Positions 10,703-22,138 of a stretch of 64,000 nt of DNA are shown here, in pieces (positions within the stretch are counted from its first letter, which is position 1; the number at the start of each line of letters is the position of its first letter). Position numbers and translations under genes: made by a program. Source of the stretch: Castanea sativa (taxonomy: Eukaryota > Streptophyta > Magnoliopsida > Fagales > Fagaceae); the NCBI RefSeq assembly GCF_040712315.1, contig NC_134020.1, positions 37,874,751 to 37,938,750 of the forward strand, read 5' to 3'. The notes below the pieces were generated by a model, which saw nothing but the letters and a program-made list of their open reading frames with translations, made no database searches and had not been told where the DNA came from.

Positions 10703-11198
10703 TAATATTTGGAACTTAATTTTTAGACTTTTCTTCTTGGTTTTACCATTATCTTTTTCTTTGTATCTGTATCCAAGCAACTGTATACTATAGTAATTGT
10801 TGACCTTTAATTTGGGTGTCAATTTTCTTCTTCTTCTACTCTTTTTATGTCTTTGTTCTTACTTTCAAATTATCTTCTTGCAACTAAGCACCGACCATTA
10901 ACAAAGATATGGGAAGAGTCGAATTCCTCACATTTAAATCATGTGATGTGAGTGTCAATCAACGTGTGAAAAGGGAAACTTCGTATATGAACAAAAAGAG
11001 AGAAAAAAGGGCCCTGCGTACGAATTCTATAGCATAAAAACCCTTCTACAGAGAGTGATAGTGTTAAACTTCTTTCTTTCTTTCTTTTTTTTTTTTGACG
11101 CTTTTCTGGAAGAAAAATGCATATCTTGAATTTGTGTTAGGGCTATTAAATAGGTTATATGACCACTAAACACATTGTAAGAAAATTTTGGGAGCAAT
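10703..11198. other. 3' flank of PUB24-like gene
   Basis: An AT-rich downstream region with T-rich runs and an AATAAT just after the stop codon that could serve as a near-upstream polyadenylation element. No other gene is visible. The exact transcript end cannot be read from sequence alone. Confidence 0.5.
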
Positions 11199-11206
11199 AG
11201 ACTAAG

Positions 11207-11760
11207 TAAGGTTGTCCATGGGTTGGGCAGGTCGGGTTTTTGCCCAATCCACAACTGACCCGTACAAGATCGGGTGGGTGGTTTTTCAACCCGCAACCAA
11301 TCCGTAACAGTAACAAATTCATCGGTTTGGGTTGCTAGCAGGTGGTCGTCGGTTTCAGGTGAACCCGATAATCATCGGAATCCGCCGAAACATGAGGAGA
11401 GCTCGCCAGATCCGGTGAAATCTTGCCAGATCCATCCAAGATCCGGTGAGATCTTATCAGATCCAGAGAGATTTCTACCAAATTGTGATGAGTTGGTCAG
11501 ATCCGATGTTTATTGTGCCAGAAATTGATGGATTTAAGTGAAAAAGTGGCTAAAATCTGGAAAAAATGGCCAAATTTTAATGGACTTCGGACAAGTTTGG
11601 TTTTATGGGTTTTAGAGGAAGAGATCCGAAATTTGACTCGTCGGCGTCGGGTTTTTGGAGTCGGGACCCGAGTCCGACCGCCAAAGCCATCGGATTGGGT
11701 GGTTTCGGGTCGAGTTTGAGCGGATGGGGTGGGTGGGCGGTTGATTTGGACAGCCCTATA
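11207..11760. mobile_element. GC-rich non-autonomous hAT element, copy 1 (554 bp)
   Basis: Flanked by a perfect 8-bp duplication AGACTAAG (11199-11206 and 11761-11768). The left end is TAAGGTTGTCCATGGG; the right end reverse-complements to TATAGGGCTGTCCAAATC. The interior is unusually GC-rich for this window and consists of 'gggttgggtcgg' and 'agatccggtgag'-type motifs. Small open frames in it on both strands share no domain and are by-products of this composition. It matches the element at 42470-43129 in ends, layout and TSD length. Confidence 0.82.
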
Positions 11761-12490
11761 AGACTAAGCATATTGTTGGAAACAAGTATAGTGACATCTC
11801 TATAACTGTCTCATTATGTCCTACTCATTTGGTCACATTAGATTAAGTGTTCATTTGTGTCCAGCTTTTTCATTTGGCTTTTAGCTTTTTTGACTAATGC
11901 AACAGTTTTTTAAAAACTTTTTTTTCCCCTCACTTTGCAAATAATAAGTATATTTCAGCCTATTTTCAACAAAATACAATTAGCAAAAAGCCAAATAAGC
12001 TAATGTTAAACGCATACTAGTAAGTATCTCTAATCCCTCTTTAGTCTAATATCTCAAAGTTACGCTCCATAACTACAATTATGTTGCAACATCTAAGCTA
12101 CACAACCTACTAGCATTAGGCTCGACAAACGAATTGGGTTGGGTCTGGTTAATCAGATTACGTGAAGTAAGAAGATCCTAACTTCTTGTTTCTTATGGAG
12201 TCAAGATTAGATGATAATGATTCGCAAAAAAAAAAAGGTTAGATGATAATGGAGTTGACTAGTTAAGTTATAGATTGAGGTTTCCAAATGCTATTACAAC
12301 AAACAGATAAAGTTAATTTACATACAGGTATAGAGGTGCAAAGCCTTTCTAAATAAAGTTTTGTTGTTAATGAATGATGTTAATTTTACTTATATAGTCA
12401 TATTGCACTAATACCAAAAGTTAAATGCCCAAAAAAAATTCACATGATATATAGACAATATTACTGATTAGTGTTTATAAAATCACTTAG
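11761..12490. other. AT-rich DNA with a possible small MITE
   Basis: Around 11845-12015, 'ttaagtgttcatttg' and 'ttcatttggcttttagc' on the left are loosely mirrored by 'agccaaataagctaatgttaaacgc' on the right, suggesting an eroded MITE. No clean target duplication was found, so it is not delimited. No gene is seen. Confidence 0.4.
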
Positions 12491-13690
12491 AGGCTCATTA
12501 AAAGTGTTGGCTAATGGCCGGGCTCAAACAGATGCTTAATTACCCAAATTATTTCAAATAGTTAGATTGCCTTTGTATAGGCTGATTACTGATAATCTCC
12601 TTATAGCCTTTGAAACTTTACACCATATGAAAAATTTACAGATAGGCAAATTGAATCAAACATGTTGATTTGAGTAAGATATACGATAAAGTAGAATTTC
12701 CTTTCAAAAAAAAAAAAAAAAAAAGAAGTAGAATGAGCATTTCTAGAGAAGATGATGCTAATTGCTAAACATGGGGTTTCTTGATAAGTGGATGGCCTTG
12801 ATTATGAAGTGCATTTCATCATACTCGGATTCCCACCTCCTTAATAAGGATGCAAATTGCCATCTAAGGGATTGCATCATGGAAATGCCCTTTCCCCTTG
12901 TTTTCGTTGTGTTGAGGGTCTCATGGTTCTACTGAGGCACGCAGAGTCAGAGGGAAACCAAGAGGAGTATCGATCCAAGAATTACACAACATTTTCTGTA
13001 GATGATTGCCTTCTTTTCTACTTAGCTACTATGTAGGAGTGTTAAAGGATACAATAAATCTATAGATCGACGAAGACTCATTAGGCCAAAAGATTAAATG
13101 TAACAAATTTGTCTTTTACAACTTCTTTTTCCTTTTCAACAAAAATACAACAAATTAAGGAGATACATGAGACAATTAAGGCAGCATTTTGTATCCCAAT
13201 TATAAAATAGCATAAGAAGAATCTAGGCTAAACATCACAATGGGAAGATGAAAAAGACAAACATTCTTACAAATTAAAGAAGAAGTACGGAAGAAATTGT
13301 AAAGGTGAAAGGAAAAGTTACCGTCTCAAGTGAGATGTGAATTGTCAAAAGCTAAAAGATATGAAGGCGGGCTTAGGGATCTTAGATCTTTTAATACGGA
13401 TGTCCTAGCAAAATAAGAGTGGAGGCTACTACAAAACCATATATTAGTCACTCTTTTACCGAGTTTTCAAGTCAAGATACTTTTCCACATCACTCTCTTT
13501 TGGAAGCCAAATTGAATACAAAGGGCTCGAATGACTGGTGAATCATTTATGAAGTAAGAATGTCTTGATGAGTGGCTTAATTGATGCTAATTCGATTGGT
13601 TGGAGATCTAATTTCATAAAGATAATTTATAAGTCTCATGAGACTGAGACGAACAAATTAAAAAAAAGAATTTCTACCTAGTAAAAGGAG
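12491..13690 (+). pseudogene. Eroded L1-type LINE reverse transcriptase (+ strand)
   Basis: Not visible as one open frame, but translation in shifting frames gives consecutive blocks of a plant LINE polymerase: KVLAN; RLITDNLLIAFETLHHMKN (about 12579-12635); DLSKIYDKVE; AFLEKMML; GFLDKWMALIMKCISS (about 12776-12825); PSKGLHHGNALSP; GLMVLLRHAES; and VDDCLLFYLATM, which stands where the FADDSLLF active-site block belongs. Further on come GGLRDLRSFNTDVLAK (about 13365-13410), EWRLLQN and HHSLLEAKLNTKGSNDW. Many stops and frameshifts show it is ancient. Edges are approximate. Confidence 0.75.
12689..12734 (+). mobile_element. Poly(A)-only retro-insertion with 9-bp target duplication
   Basis: Inside the LINE relic, AAGTAGAAT occurs at 12689-12697 and again at 12726-12734. 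Between the copies is TTCCTTTC followed by 19 A and a G. Removing the insert and one copy restores the LINE reading YDKVE(W)AFLEKMML. This looks like an extremely 5'-truncated LINE or SINE insertion that left little more than a poly(A) tail. Confidence 0.7.
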
Positions 13691-14820
13691 GAGAAAATAA
13701 GGATTAGTTTGGGTGAAAGCCATAATTCAGGCTATCCACAGGTAATTTTGGTTCTGATTTACTGCCAACTTATTAATTGATTTGATCACGTCGAGTTGGG
13801 AAGAAAACAAATTATTATTATTTAAGCCGATCAACAGATTTGATGATTAGATCGATCGGATTTTTGGTTGAAGCCGAGACCAAACCCTTCTACAATTCTT
13901 TCATTAGTCCGGTTGAAAACTACGTTGAAAATATTAAATTATGTCAATAGAATTACAAAACTCTTAAGCCTAGTAAAACAGAAATAGGATGAAACGGAAC
14001 CATTGGATCTAAACCCACAAAAGGCTGAAATGGTACTTAGATTACATGAATATAGACGGATTACCAGCAACTTTGTTTCTTACAAAATATAACATACATA
14101 AAACAAGTTGTTCGATCTACTCAGGGTAGAAAAGTAGAAAGTGACATCTTTTAATTTTAAACCACATGGCTAGAAATATTTTCAACGAGAGATCAAATGC
14201 TTTAATCGTATGCAACTACGCTGTATCTAATTGGCTGCTCAAACTGGCAGCTTTGACTGTTCTACCTAACTTATGAAAAATCAAAAGAGAAAAGCCTTAA
14301 TTTTATTTATATCTTGTTTGATTGACTTATGACTACATGGGTTTTGGTTGATGTATACTCTTTTTTTTTTTTTTTTTTTGTATGTGTGAATTAATAAATA
14401 AGATATAGTTCCAAAAAAATCGAGAGAGTAGATAGGCCCCGTCCATCATTGCTACTTGGATCGGCAGGCTTCTCTTATCAATAAAAATATACATTAATTT
14501 ACTCATGACACATCTCAATAAACTTTGAAATCATATTATTTTCTCTCTTACGTCTAAACTCATGCATCAAAAGATAATTAAAAAATTAAAGAAAATCCTT
14601 TAATCAAATCAAAACCGGCACTCAAGGAATATAATAACGGTTTTATTCATGTTGACGAAGATGCAACATTTGAAAAATCTTTTGTCTCTATTATCCGTTC
14701 AAATATATTTCTCTAGACAAAATAATACGCTGCTGACTCCGCTAATTGTTTGTTGTCCTACCCAAGTGGAAGTGGATACCAATCCTGCAATTTTGGAAGA
14801 AATGGACAAAAATGTAAATT
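13691..14820. other. Intergenic DNA
   Basis: No gene or defined repeat was recognised. There is a poly(T) run near 14361-14379. The sequence between the two LINE relics is otherwise featureless to my reading. Confidence 0.5.
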
Positions 14821-14821
14821 G

Positions 14822-15697
14822 GTTTTTTTTTTTTTTTTTTCTTTTCTTTTGGATTCCGTTTTTTTTTTAGAAGAAGACTAATTTTTTTCTGATGCACCGG
14901 ATCCCATCAGAAAAACAACTTAAGAGACTGCTAACAATTTAGCTTCTTCAATCAAATGGCCGTAGGCAGCAAAGGAAGCCCCCTCAGTCTTCAAAGTATT
15001 GATAATTAACTCTGAATCTCCCTTTAAAATGAGAGAAGATAGTCCAATGTCTTTAGCAAAAATTAAAGCTTGACAGCTGCCAAGGCTTCAACAGCAGCCA
15101 CTTTGTTAGGAAGAGAAATCTTTTCAGCCATGGAAGCAATTACTTGACCTCCCTCGTTTTTAACATCTTTAAAAACTGCACCATCAAAATTAACCTTAAA
15201 GCAATTGTTTGGGGGAGGTTTCCACTTTACCCTTTGAGGAAATCGGTTTACTGCATCTGAAGCTTTGGGAGGAAAAACTCGAAGAAAATTCTCATTAGCT
15301 GCAATCACATCAGGAGTGACTTGTTCAATGGGAAACAACTTATCAATTGTTCTCAAAAGGTTTCTTCTATGCCATAAAGTCCAGATGATCTGTGCAAAGA
15401 GGTCGAGATTGCTCCCCTCTATAATCACATTTTGAACTAACTCATGACCAAACCGATTGAAGTGAGTGCAGGACCGAAAGTTCCAGCAAGGATTTGAGTC
15501 CCAAACAGGTGAAAGCAGAGGGTATTGCCAAAGAGCATGCCGAACATCTTCCGGGGCTTGTTGACAGTGGTTACAGGTGTCCTCCAATAGAATTTTCCTA
15601 TGTACCAGATTTGTTTTTGCTATTATGGAGTTACGAATTGCCCTCAAAAGAAAATTTCTGACTTTTTTTTGAATTGCCAACCACCATGCTTTTTTGC
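14822..15697 (-). pseudogene. LINE 3' part: zinc-binding RVT domain, RNase H and poly(A) tail
   Basis: On the minus strand this reads into the reverse-transcriptase zinc-binding domain (KKVRNFLLRAIRNSIIAKTN, then CNHCQQAPEDVRHALWQYPL) and on into an RNase H domain (NCFKVNFDGAVF, then KVAAVEALAAVK). A one-base shift near 15065 breaks the frame, after which ALIFAKDIGLSSLILKGDSE and LIEEAKLLA complete the RNase H. About 80 bp after the final stop is a T-run (14823-14840), the poly(A) tail of a minus-strand insertion. The first six codons of the longest open frame (MSRAGH) come from the neighbouring hAT end, not the LINE. RNase H would remove template RNA during target-primed insertion; this copy is dead and split. 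Confidence 0.85.
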
Positions 15698-15879
15698 CAT
15701 GGCCGGCCCTAGACATTTTAGAGCCTAGAGAACTAAAAATGTGGTTCTTTTTTTTATACTTATATTAATTAAATTAATGTTTATTTAATTTTCTTATATT
15801 ATAATATATTTTATTTAAAATCCATTTTTCTTGCATTTTAAGATGCAAATTGACTAATTAAGTTTTTATATTCAAGTTC

Positions 15880-16222
15880 TTTTAACATTTTTTTTCAATC
15901 GATAATATAGCTAACATCTCTTCTTCTAACATCATTATTTTCATTTTCTTCTAAATTATTTTAAAGTTCATTATCAAGATTTATTGTATTGCAAAATTGA
16001 ACATCATTGTTATTATGCAATTGTATTATTTCATTATCTTCTAACTCTTTTTGGTGAATTTCTTGCTCATTTGAGATATTTTTATCCAAATTTAGTGTTA
16101 TATTTTGTTTGTTACTAATAACAAATTTATCCATTGATCATTTTTGAGACTCAATTAATTTTTCTTCTTTTTTTCTTTTTTTTAAGTTTTTCATATCCAG
16201 ATGCATATTTTTTAGTAGACAT
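15880..16222 (-). pseudogene. Relic N-terminus of a TTF-type hAT transposase
   Basis: Starting at an ATG at about 16222 on the minus strand: MSTKKYASGYEKLKKKKK, then after a one-base shift EEKLIESQK-stop-SMDKFV. This layout (YASG, Lys-rich run, SQKG-MDKF) is the characteristic start of plant 'zinc finger MYM-type 1-like' hAT transposases. A TGA replaces the Gly codon of SQKG. Beyond about 15880 the reading dissolves and no zinc finger or catalytic core follows before the left TIR. This identifies the parent of the deletion derivative. Confidence 0.65.
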
Positions 16223-16402
16223 TTCTAATCAAACAATATATTTATAAAGAGTAAAATAAAAAATAACTTTCAATTGCAGAGCAAATGAGAAATAGAACCT
16301 GATTTATATAAAAAGTATTGTTGTAGTTTTACTGAACAATAACAAATTTTTAGCAATCTCAACCTACATGAATAAAGACTTATTCAATATATTACCACTA
16401 AC

Positions 16403-16404
16403 TA

Positions 16405-16437
<33 letters not shown>

Positions 16438-16438
16438 A
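16403..16438. repeat. (TA)n(CA)n microsatellite
   Basis: A compound dinucleotide tract, TA units followed by CA units, inside the hAT derivative. Confidence 0.95.
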
Positions 16439-17291
16439 GATTAAAATTTAAAAAAAAAAAAAATTAAACACAAGCATAACAAAAATTTAAACACAGCCAT
16501 AACACAAAGATTATTAATAAGACCTGCCTTTAAAAAAAAAAGCACAAAACAAGTCATATCTAATATCTATAACGCCAAAAAAAAAAAAAAACTTGAAGGC
16601 CCAAACATGAAACATCCAGGCAGGAGGCCCAATCTTTTTATCTTAAGTCTTAGCAAATAAAAGGAAGAGAAAGGCTGAAAGTGAAGCCAAGCGCCCATTC
16701 ATCATCAAAAAAAAAAAAAAAAAAGCCCAGCGCCCAAACCCAAATAATGAAATAATACCTGATAATAGAGAACTCAAAACCTAGAGCTATAGAGCAGAGG
16801 TGGTAGAGCACTGAGCACACAGTTGAGAGAGGCAGAGAGCAGAGAAGGAATCAATGAATCAGAGAGGCGAAGAAAGGCAAGCTTGCTTAAGATGAGAGAG
16901 GCGGAAAGCAGAGAGAAAGAAGCAGAGCTACAAAGGGAACGGTAAAACTAAAAATTTTACGGATTTGAGTTGTTTTATTTGTTTTGATTTGTGATTGTTT
17001 TATGGTTAATCTCTTTAGACAGGATTTGTAGTTTAGCTTGTTGATTTTTGGTTTGTCTAGAGGATAATATTATTATTTTTAGACAATGATTTTGTTTAGA
17101 ACCAATGTTTAATCGGATCTACCAAAATTTTTATTTTTTGGTTAAAAGGATGTGCTGGATAATTTTTAAGTCATTTGAAACTTTTTTTTTTTTGGCCCCT
17201 ACTACCCATTTTTTTCTAAGATTTTGGGGCCTCCTTTCACTTGGGGGCCTTAGGCAATTGCCTAATTGGCCTAGGAGGAGAGCCAGCCTTG

Positions 17292-17380
17292 TTTTTGGCT
17301 TCAGTTGATCCACTTGTTTTTATCATGGTATACACATGCTTTAGGGTCTGTCTTGCATTGTGTTTGTGTCAGGAGAGCCA
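17292..17380 (-). pseudogene. LINE segment on the far side of the hAT insertion
   Basis: On the minus strand this gives KHVYTMIKTSGSTEAKK, which joins in frame, once the hAT and one target duplication are removed, to AWWLAIQKKVRNFL at 15697. It fits the region just upstream of the RVT zinc-binding domain in plant LINEs. The 5' end stops at an A/T run near 17385. Confidence 0.6.
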
Positions 17381-17399
17381 CAACAAAAAAAAAAAAAAT

Positions 17400-17584
17400 T
17401 CAACCTATACCAACGTTTTTATTTTCCGGCATTTTCTAAAACCGCCACTATAAGTTTCCTATTACGGTGGTTTTAGTAACTGCCGCTATAAACAAAGGCT
17501 TATAGCAATTCTTTAGCAGTGGTTCTAAAGCAAGTATACATATTACGACAGTTTGAAACCACCAAAATAAGTCTTATTTTTGTG
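17400..17584. repeat. CACTA-like subterminal repeat fragment
   Basis: Contains repeated and inverted motifs of the type 'aaaccgccactataag', 'acggtggttttagtaactgc' and 'acagtttgaaaccacc', resembling the subterminal arrays of plant CACTA transposons. The right edge reverse-complements to CACAAAAATAAGACTT, a plausible degenerate terminus. No 3-bp duplication or transposase was found. Confidence 0.45.
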
Positions 17585-17659
17585 AAATCTAGTTTTTATT
17601 TTTATTTTTATTTTTTTCATACTAGGTCTATTACTACGGTTTTAAAATAAGAGTCATAC

Positions 17660-17827
17660 TAACGAATGCCCTTAGGGCATTAATTAACAATTCATTTTAG
17701 AAAAGTTTTGACATCACTTTTATGGGAAATGAAAAAAAACTGTCAAAACATTAATTGTTTTTCTTTCTTTTTCCATAAAAACTTTCTTTAAATAAATTAT
17801 TAAACAATGCCCTAAGGGCATTCGTTA
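17660..17827. mobile_element. MITE with 22-bp TIRs (168 bp)
   Basis: The left end TAACGAATGCCCTTAGGGCA and the right end AATGCCCTAAGGGCATTCGTTA are inverted copies, and each contains its own small palindrome (GCCCTTAGGGC). The flanks show no clear duplication. A related terminus ('ttaatgtatgccctaaaggcatacattag') occurs at 26070-26099. Confidence 0.65.
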
Positions 17828-18629
17828 ATATTTCCCTTAAAATAATTTGAAAATGTGGAAGAGAGTCTTGTATTCTTCATTAATACTAATTTATATCTAT
17901 ATTTTGAATTGATACATGTTTACAAGTATTCCTGTAAGAATAGAGATAAAAGTATATCAAAATAAAACAAAAGAAATTAAATATGGCAAATTACACTCTC
18001 CTCCGTTAAGGTTTGGAAAAATGACACTCACTCCCAAATTTGAAAGGAAAAAACACTCCCCTTCCTTGAGATTTGAAAAAAATAACACTCCCCCCTTTCT
18101 ATTAATATTAGTAACGAAATATTCCAATTTTTCAAAAGATTCTCTTTACCAAAGTTTAATTATGGTTAGTGAAAAGAGCATTCACATAAAATAAAATAAA
18201 AAATGAAAATAGCAAATTATAAAATATGTTGCTTAAGTGGATTTTTTAGTCTTTTCTAGCACCTTTCCAATTGATTTTTTAAAGATTGATGATCCTCATA
18301 GATTTTTTAATCGCACCTTTCTCCAACTCTTTGGATCAAAATTTATGAAATAAAACAATTTGTCGAAGCTTTCAAGCTTTTATTGTTTAAAAATGAGTTT
18401 GAAATTTTCAAAGTCACTTATCAATATAAAAAACTTTTAGACATAGGTGAATTGGATAGAATTTACATAGGTGCATGTGTGTGTATACATACATACATAC
18501 ATACATACATGTGTGTGTGTGTGTGTGTGTTTATCAAAGTGTTGTTGTGTTGTGTTGCTATTTTTATTTCATTGCAATTTATTTTGTTAAACCACATTTT
18601 CATTACACAGGATATCTACTTATAGATTT
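17828..18629. other. AT-rich intergenic DNA with (ACAT)n(GT)n tract
   Basis: No gene is visible. 18485-18530 is a compound microsatellite of ACAT then GT units. The text around 17990-18100 ('acactcccc.tcc') recurs in inverse form around 20390-20440, so this DNA may belong to an unresolved repeat family. Confidence 0.5.
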
Positions 18630-19474
18630 TGTAGAGTTTATTTAGACCCCTTAAACAACAATTGGATTAACCTAGTTAACAAGACAAGTTATTACTTATG
18701 CCAAATTCCAGGTCTAGGTTAACACAATCAAATAATCATATCAATGCAAAGTGCGGAATATAAAAATATAAAGATATGATGACCTAGGAAAACCAAACCG
18801 GTAAAAAACCTAGGGAGGATTTAACCTAGCTATCCTGAAGGTAAACCTGAATCCACTATGAAAGAATCGAAGTTGTACAATAGCGACTTAGACCACTAAC
18901 ATCCTATTGCTACCCACTAGTAGAAACTTACTGACACGACCACGTGCAAGCTCCAAGACCACAGACTCCTTCTTTCTTGGATTCTCTAGCAAGTACAAGC
19001 ACTCCCGCTTGTGTATCTTTAAACTCTTATGGCAGCAACTAAATGATCATCAAGTTCTTGAAGCAATCTCCTTCTTGATAATCCTAAGCTTGTGTGAAGA
19101 CAAGCACCTCTCAGATCTCACAAGAGATTCACACAAACAGCAATATAAGCAACCTCAAAAACGTGACTAGGGTTTGCCTTTTATACCTAGGGCAAAACAT
19201 AAAACTCTACACATCACATGAGCTTAGGGCTGAGTTGAAAATTCTGCAGAAAAAACAATCTGCACGACTTTCGATCGGTCGAGTCTAATTCTCGATCGAT
19301 TAAGCCAGACAGATTTACACAGTAACTTTTGCAGTTAACTCAATTCCAACTTTACATGAATGTCATACTTTGAGGAAATCTAAAACAAGACTAAACACCT
19401 GTTTTGATCATGGTTTGCCAACAATACTAATTAGAGTTCTAATACATTAGTTCTTAAGTACTTAGAACCTAACA
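18630..19474 (-). repeat. Solo copia-type LTR (845 bp)
   Basis: On the minus strand it starts TGTTAGGTTCTAAGTACTTA and ends CTCTACA, giving TG...CA termini. The flanks are GATTT (18625-18629) and AATTT (19475-19479), 4 of 5 identical. A TATA box (TATAAAAG, minus strand, about 19176-19183) followed by a leader-like region fits an LTR promoter. No internal retrotransposon sequence lies on either side, so this is read as a solo LTR left by recombination. Confidence 0.72.
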
Positions 19475-20470
19475 AATTTATTAAGCTAGTTTTAATTATT
19501 CAAAGTACAAGAGAAACTCTAGAAGTTCAAATCAATTATTTTTCTTCATGCAAGTCAGGTAAGGTGTCAATGGCTATTGGCTTCTACTTTCTAGCTCATT
19601 TTTACATCCACTTATTGGATTGCAAATTACCTTTCAAGCATTATAGACACAAGGGAGATAGTTTGGGCTTTTTCCAAATACTAGAACTACTTCTCAAAAA
19701 CTAATTTTTTAGTTATATTAATTTCAAAATTTTGGTTTAGGACATTCAACGAATATAAAATCTTTGAAAAAAAATGTAGAAGAAATAAGATAATAGAGCA
19801 TGAGTAAATATCCAAAGCATTGTGTAACAAAAAAATCAAGCATTTTCAAACAAAATCCATCAACGGAATGTCTTTGAACTTTGAAGTAAAACCATTAACA
19901 ACAACAAAAATCGAGCTTTTTCAAACAAAAAAAAAAATTAAAGCTTTACAAATTGTTTTGTGAATGTTATACCATTGTGCACATAATAATCTATCTACAC
20001 ATAAATTCTAAAAATCCATGGCTCAACTATGCTAAAATAAAAGAAATTTTGAAGGCTTTGTCGAAATTTACCTGGTAATTCAGCTTTTGTCGTATTCACT
20101 GTGGAATCATTGTTGGGCCATGGGATGAGAGATTGTAGGGGACCAGCTGAGGTGTATTTGTTATTGTGAATTTGTAAATAAAAATCCTTAACATCAATCT
20201 AGATTTACAAAGAAGCGGAAAAGGATGAGTGGGAAAATTTTGGATTTTGTAAAACTTTTAAAAATAAGCTGAGGGCAATTTTGGAAATACATTCTTAACT
20301 AAAGGGTGGTTAGTACACAACATTTTTAACATTAATTTAACAAAGTTTAGTCAAATGAATGTCAAAGGAGGAAAATGTTTTTCCCTTTTAAGTTTGAGGG
20401 TGAGTGTCAATTTCTCAAACCTCAAGGAAGGGGAGTATTATTTGCTCAATTAAATAAAACGCAAAAGAGA
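19475..20470. other. AT-rich intergenic DNA
   Basis: No coding, RNA or mobile-element signature was recognised. Confidence 0.5.
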
Positions 20471-20982
20471 AGAGATAAAGTTGAGGTCAGGGATGACAAA
20501 AACCGAAGTTTCTGAAGGTCAACATTTAGAAGGTTTAGAAAATACCAAATTCTTATGTTGGAACTTGGAAACATTATCTGTAGATTGTTAATTGCATGCG
20601 GATATATTAAAACCATATTTCTATTTGGATTGAATAGCTATGAACATCAATTCATAAATGGTTGAAAAAAGACGCTTATAAAAAAAATTGAAAAAGACAA
20701 CCACATAAGGGGAAATACGTAAAATAAAAAGTATGAATGCAATAATTAACATTTTCCTTGATCTTATTATATTTCATTTTCTTTTGTAAAAGATTAGCTT
20801 GAAAAGACATTTTAAGACATATGAGTTATCCCGTTTGAAAAAAAAAATCCACTTAGCTATAGTTGAAGATTTGACACTTACGATTTCTCCTTTTCTTTTA
20901 TATATGTATATATATACCCTCTCTTGGGATACATTTGTTTGTCATATTTTGGGAATATTAGACAATTTTTGATAAAAAAGAT

Positions 20983-21000
20983 GGGGGGGGGGGGGGGGGG
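20983..21000. repeat. Poly(G) run of 18
   Basis: Eighteen consecutive G on the plus strand, 24 bp from the left end of the hAT element. Confidence 0.95.
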
Positions 21001-21189
21001 AGTAGGGAACACTCACCCCGAACCAAAGGGGCGGAGCTGTGAATTTAGGTCAGCAAGATTAAAAGACAAGATTAGAACTAAAAAATTAATCTAAACAAAT
21101 TAATCAATATTAATAACAAAATAAGTAAACAACTATATGATAATGTAATTGTCATACAGAATCTAACATAAAATGTAAACTTTAATTTA

Positions 21190-21920
21190 TTTTTTCACAC
21201 CTAGCTTATTTTACTCAATTGCCATCGACGATTTTTCATATTTTGAAACCGCTGCATAATTTCTTCACACTCAATAGTCTTGAATATATCTTTCTCAATA
21301 TATGTGACTAAGCAATCATTCATCCATCGATCTCCTATTCGATTGCGTAATCGATTTTTAATTATGTTCATTGCCGAAAAGCTCTTTCAACAAGAGTCAG
21401 TTGCAACCGGTAAGATCAATGCCAAAGTCACTAATGAGTAAACCAATGGATATGAAACATTCTTTTTCATTTCTACCATCTTTTCGCCAGTCGTCCAATT
21501 CCTTTAAGTGCCGAAAACTCTTCGCAGGACCGCATGTCATGGATGTATGTCTAAAGTTGGTTATCCAAGAAAGAAACTTGAACTCGTTGAAAAATCACTT
21601 GGATAAAACCGAGCAAGCCGAATTAATTTCTCCTTGTTAAATGCCGAAAATAAGTTATCTGGGTTCAAACATGCAACACAAAGTAATAATTCAGAATTTT
21701 CAAAACGACTATCGAGTTCCCCGAAGTTGCATATCTATAACAAGTATAAAAAAGCTCCACTTGATAATGATGTGAATTTTTCATGTTTTGAGCTTTTCGT
21801 CGTGGCCGAGGTTGATAAAAATCATCCATATCGTGAACATCAATATTATTTTTTGCACAAAATGCGTAAAACCTCCTCTAGCAAAGAGTTCCACCCATCA
21901 TCTCTCATGACTCCGTAAAC
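21190..21920 (-). pseudogene. hAT transposase C-terminal dimerisation region, degraded
   Basis: Minus-strand reading, frame by frame, gives FYQPRPRRKAQNMKN, then FLSWITNFRHTSMTCGPAKSF in place of a FLDNQL-like block, LKELDDWRKDGRNEKE, and LLKELF..NEHN*KSITQSNR where the family has the hAT dimerisation signature (a VERAFSAMNIIKN-like block). It ends near MSMAIE-like residues at about 21215. Short plus-strand open frames over this region are shadows. Confidence 0.7.
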
Positions 21921-22138
21921 GTTGCTTTGAAATGTCAACCAACTTCATAGCATTCACAATATCTTGATCTTTTCGTTGTAATGCCTGTGACAACTCATTA
22001 CTTATGCCAAGCACACCTTTCATCAAATGTAAATCAAACACGAATTCAAATGTTTGGAGTAAACCAATTAATATATATGCTTCTCGCTCTCTCGATCGTA
22101 ATCTAAACCATCTTCTATAATAGTTTCAATCACATCAA

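Larger units (their letters stand above)
15698..17291 (-). mobile_element. hAT deletion derivative inserted in a LINE (1594 bp)
   Basis: The left end reads CATGGCCGGCCCTAGAC and the right end reverse-complements to CAAGGCTGGCTCTCCTC, matching imperfect hAT inverted repeats. The flanks TTTTTTGC (15690-15697) and TTTTTGGC (17292-17299) agree at 7 of 8 positions. LINE coding sequence resumes on the far side, so the element interrupts the LINE. The right subterminal region has the palindromic 'ccttaggcaattgcctaattggcc' motif seen in other plant hATs. It keeps only the start of a transposase gene and has lost the rest. Confidence 0.8.

Noticed and set aside
18479..18530. CRISPR-like or regulatory array
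   Set aside because: It is a plain ACAT/GT microsatellite; no CRISPR structure exists in this eukaryotic window.
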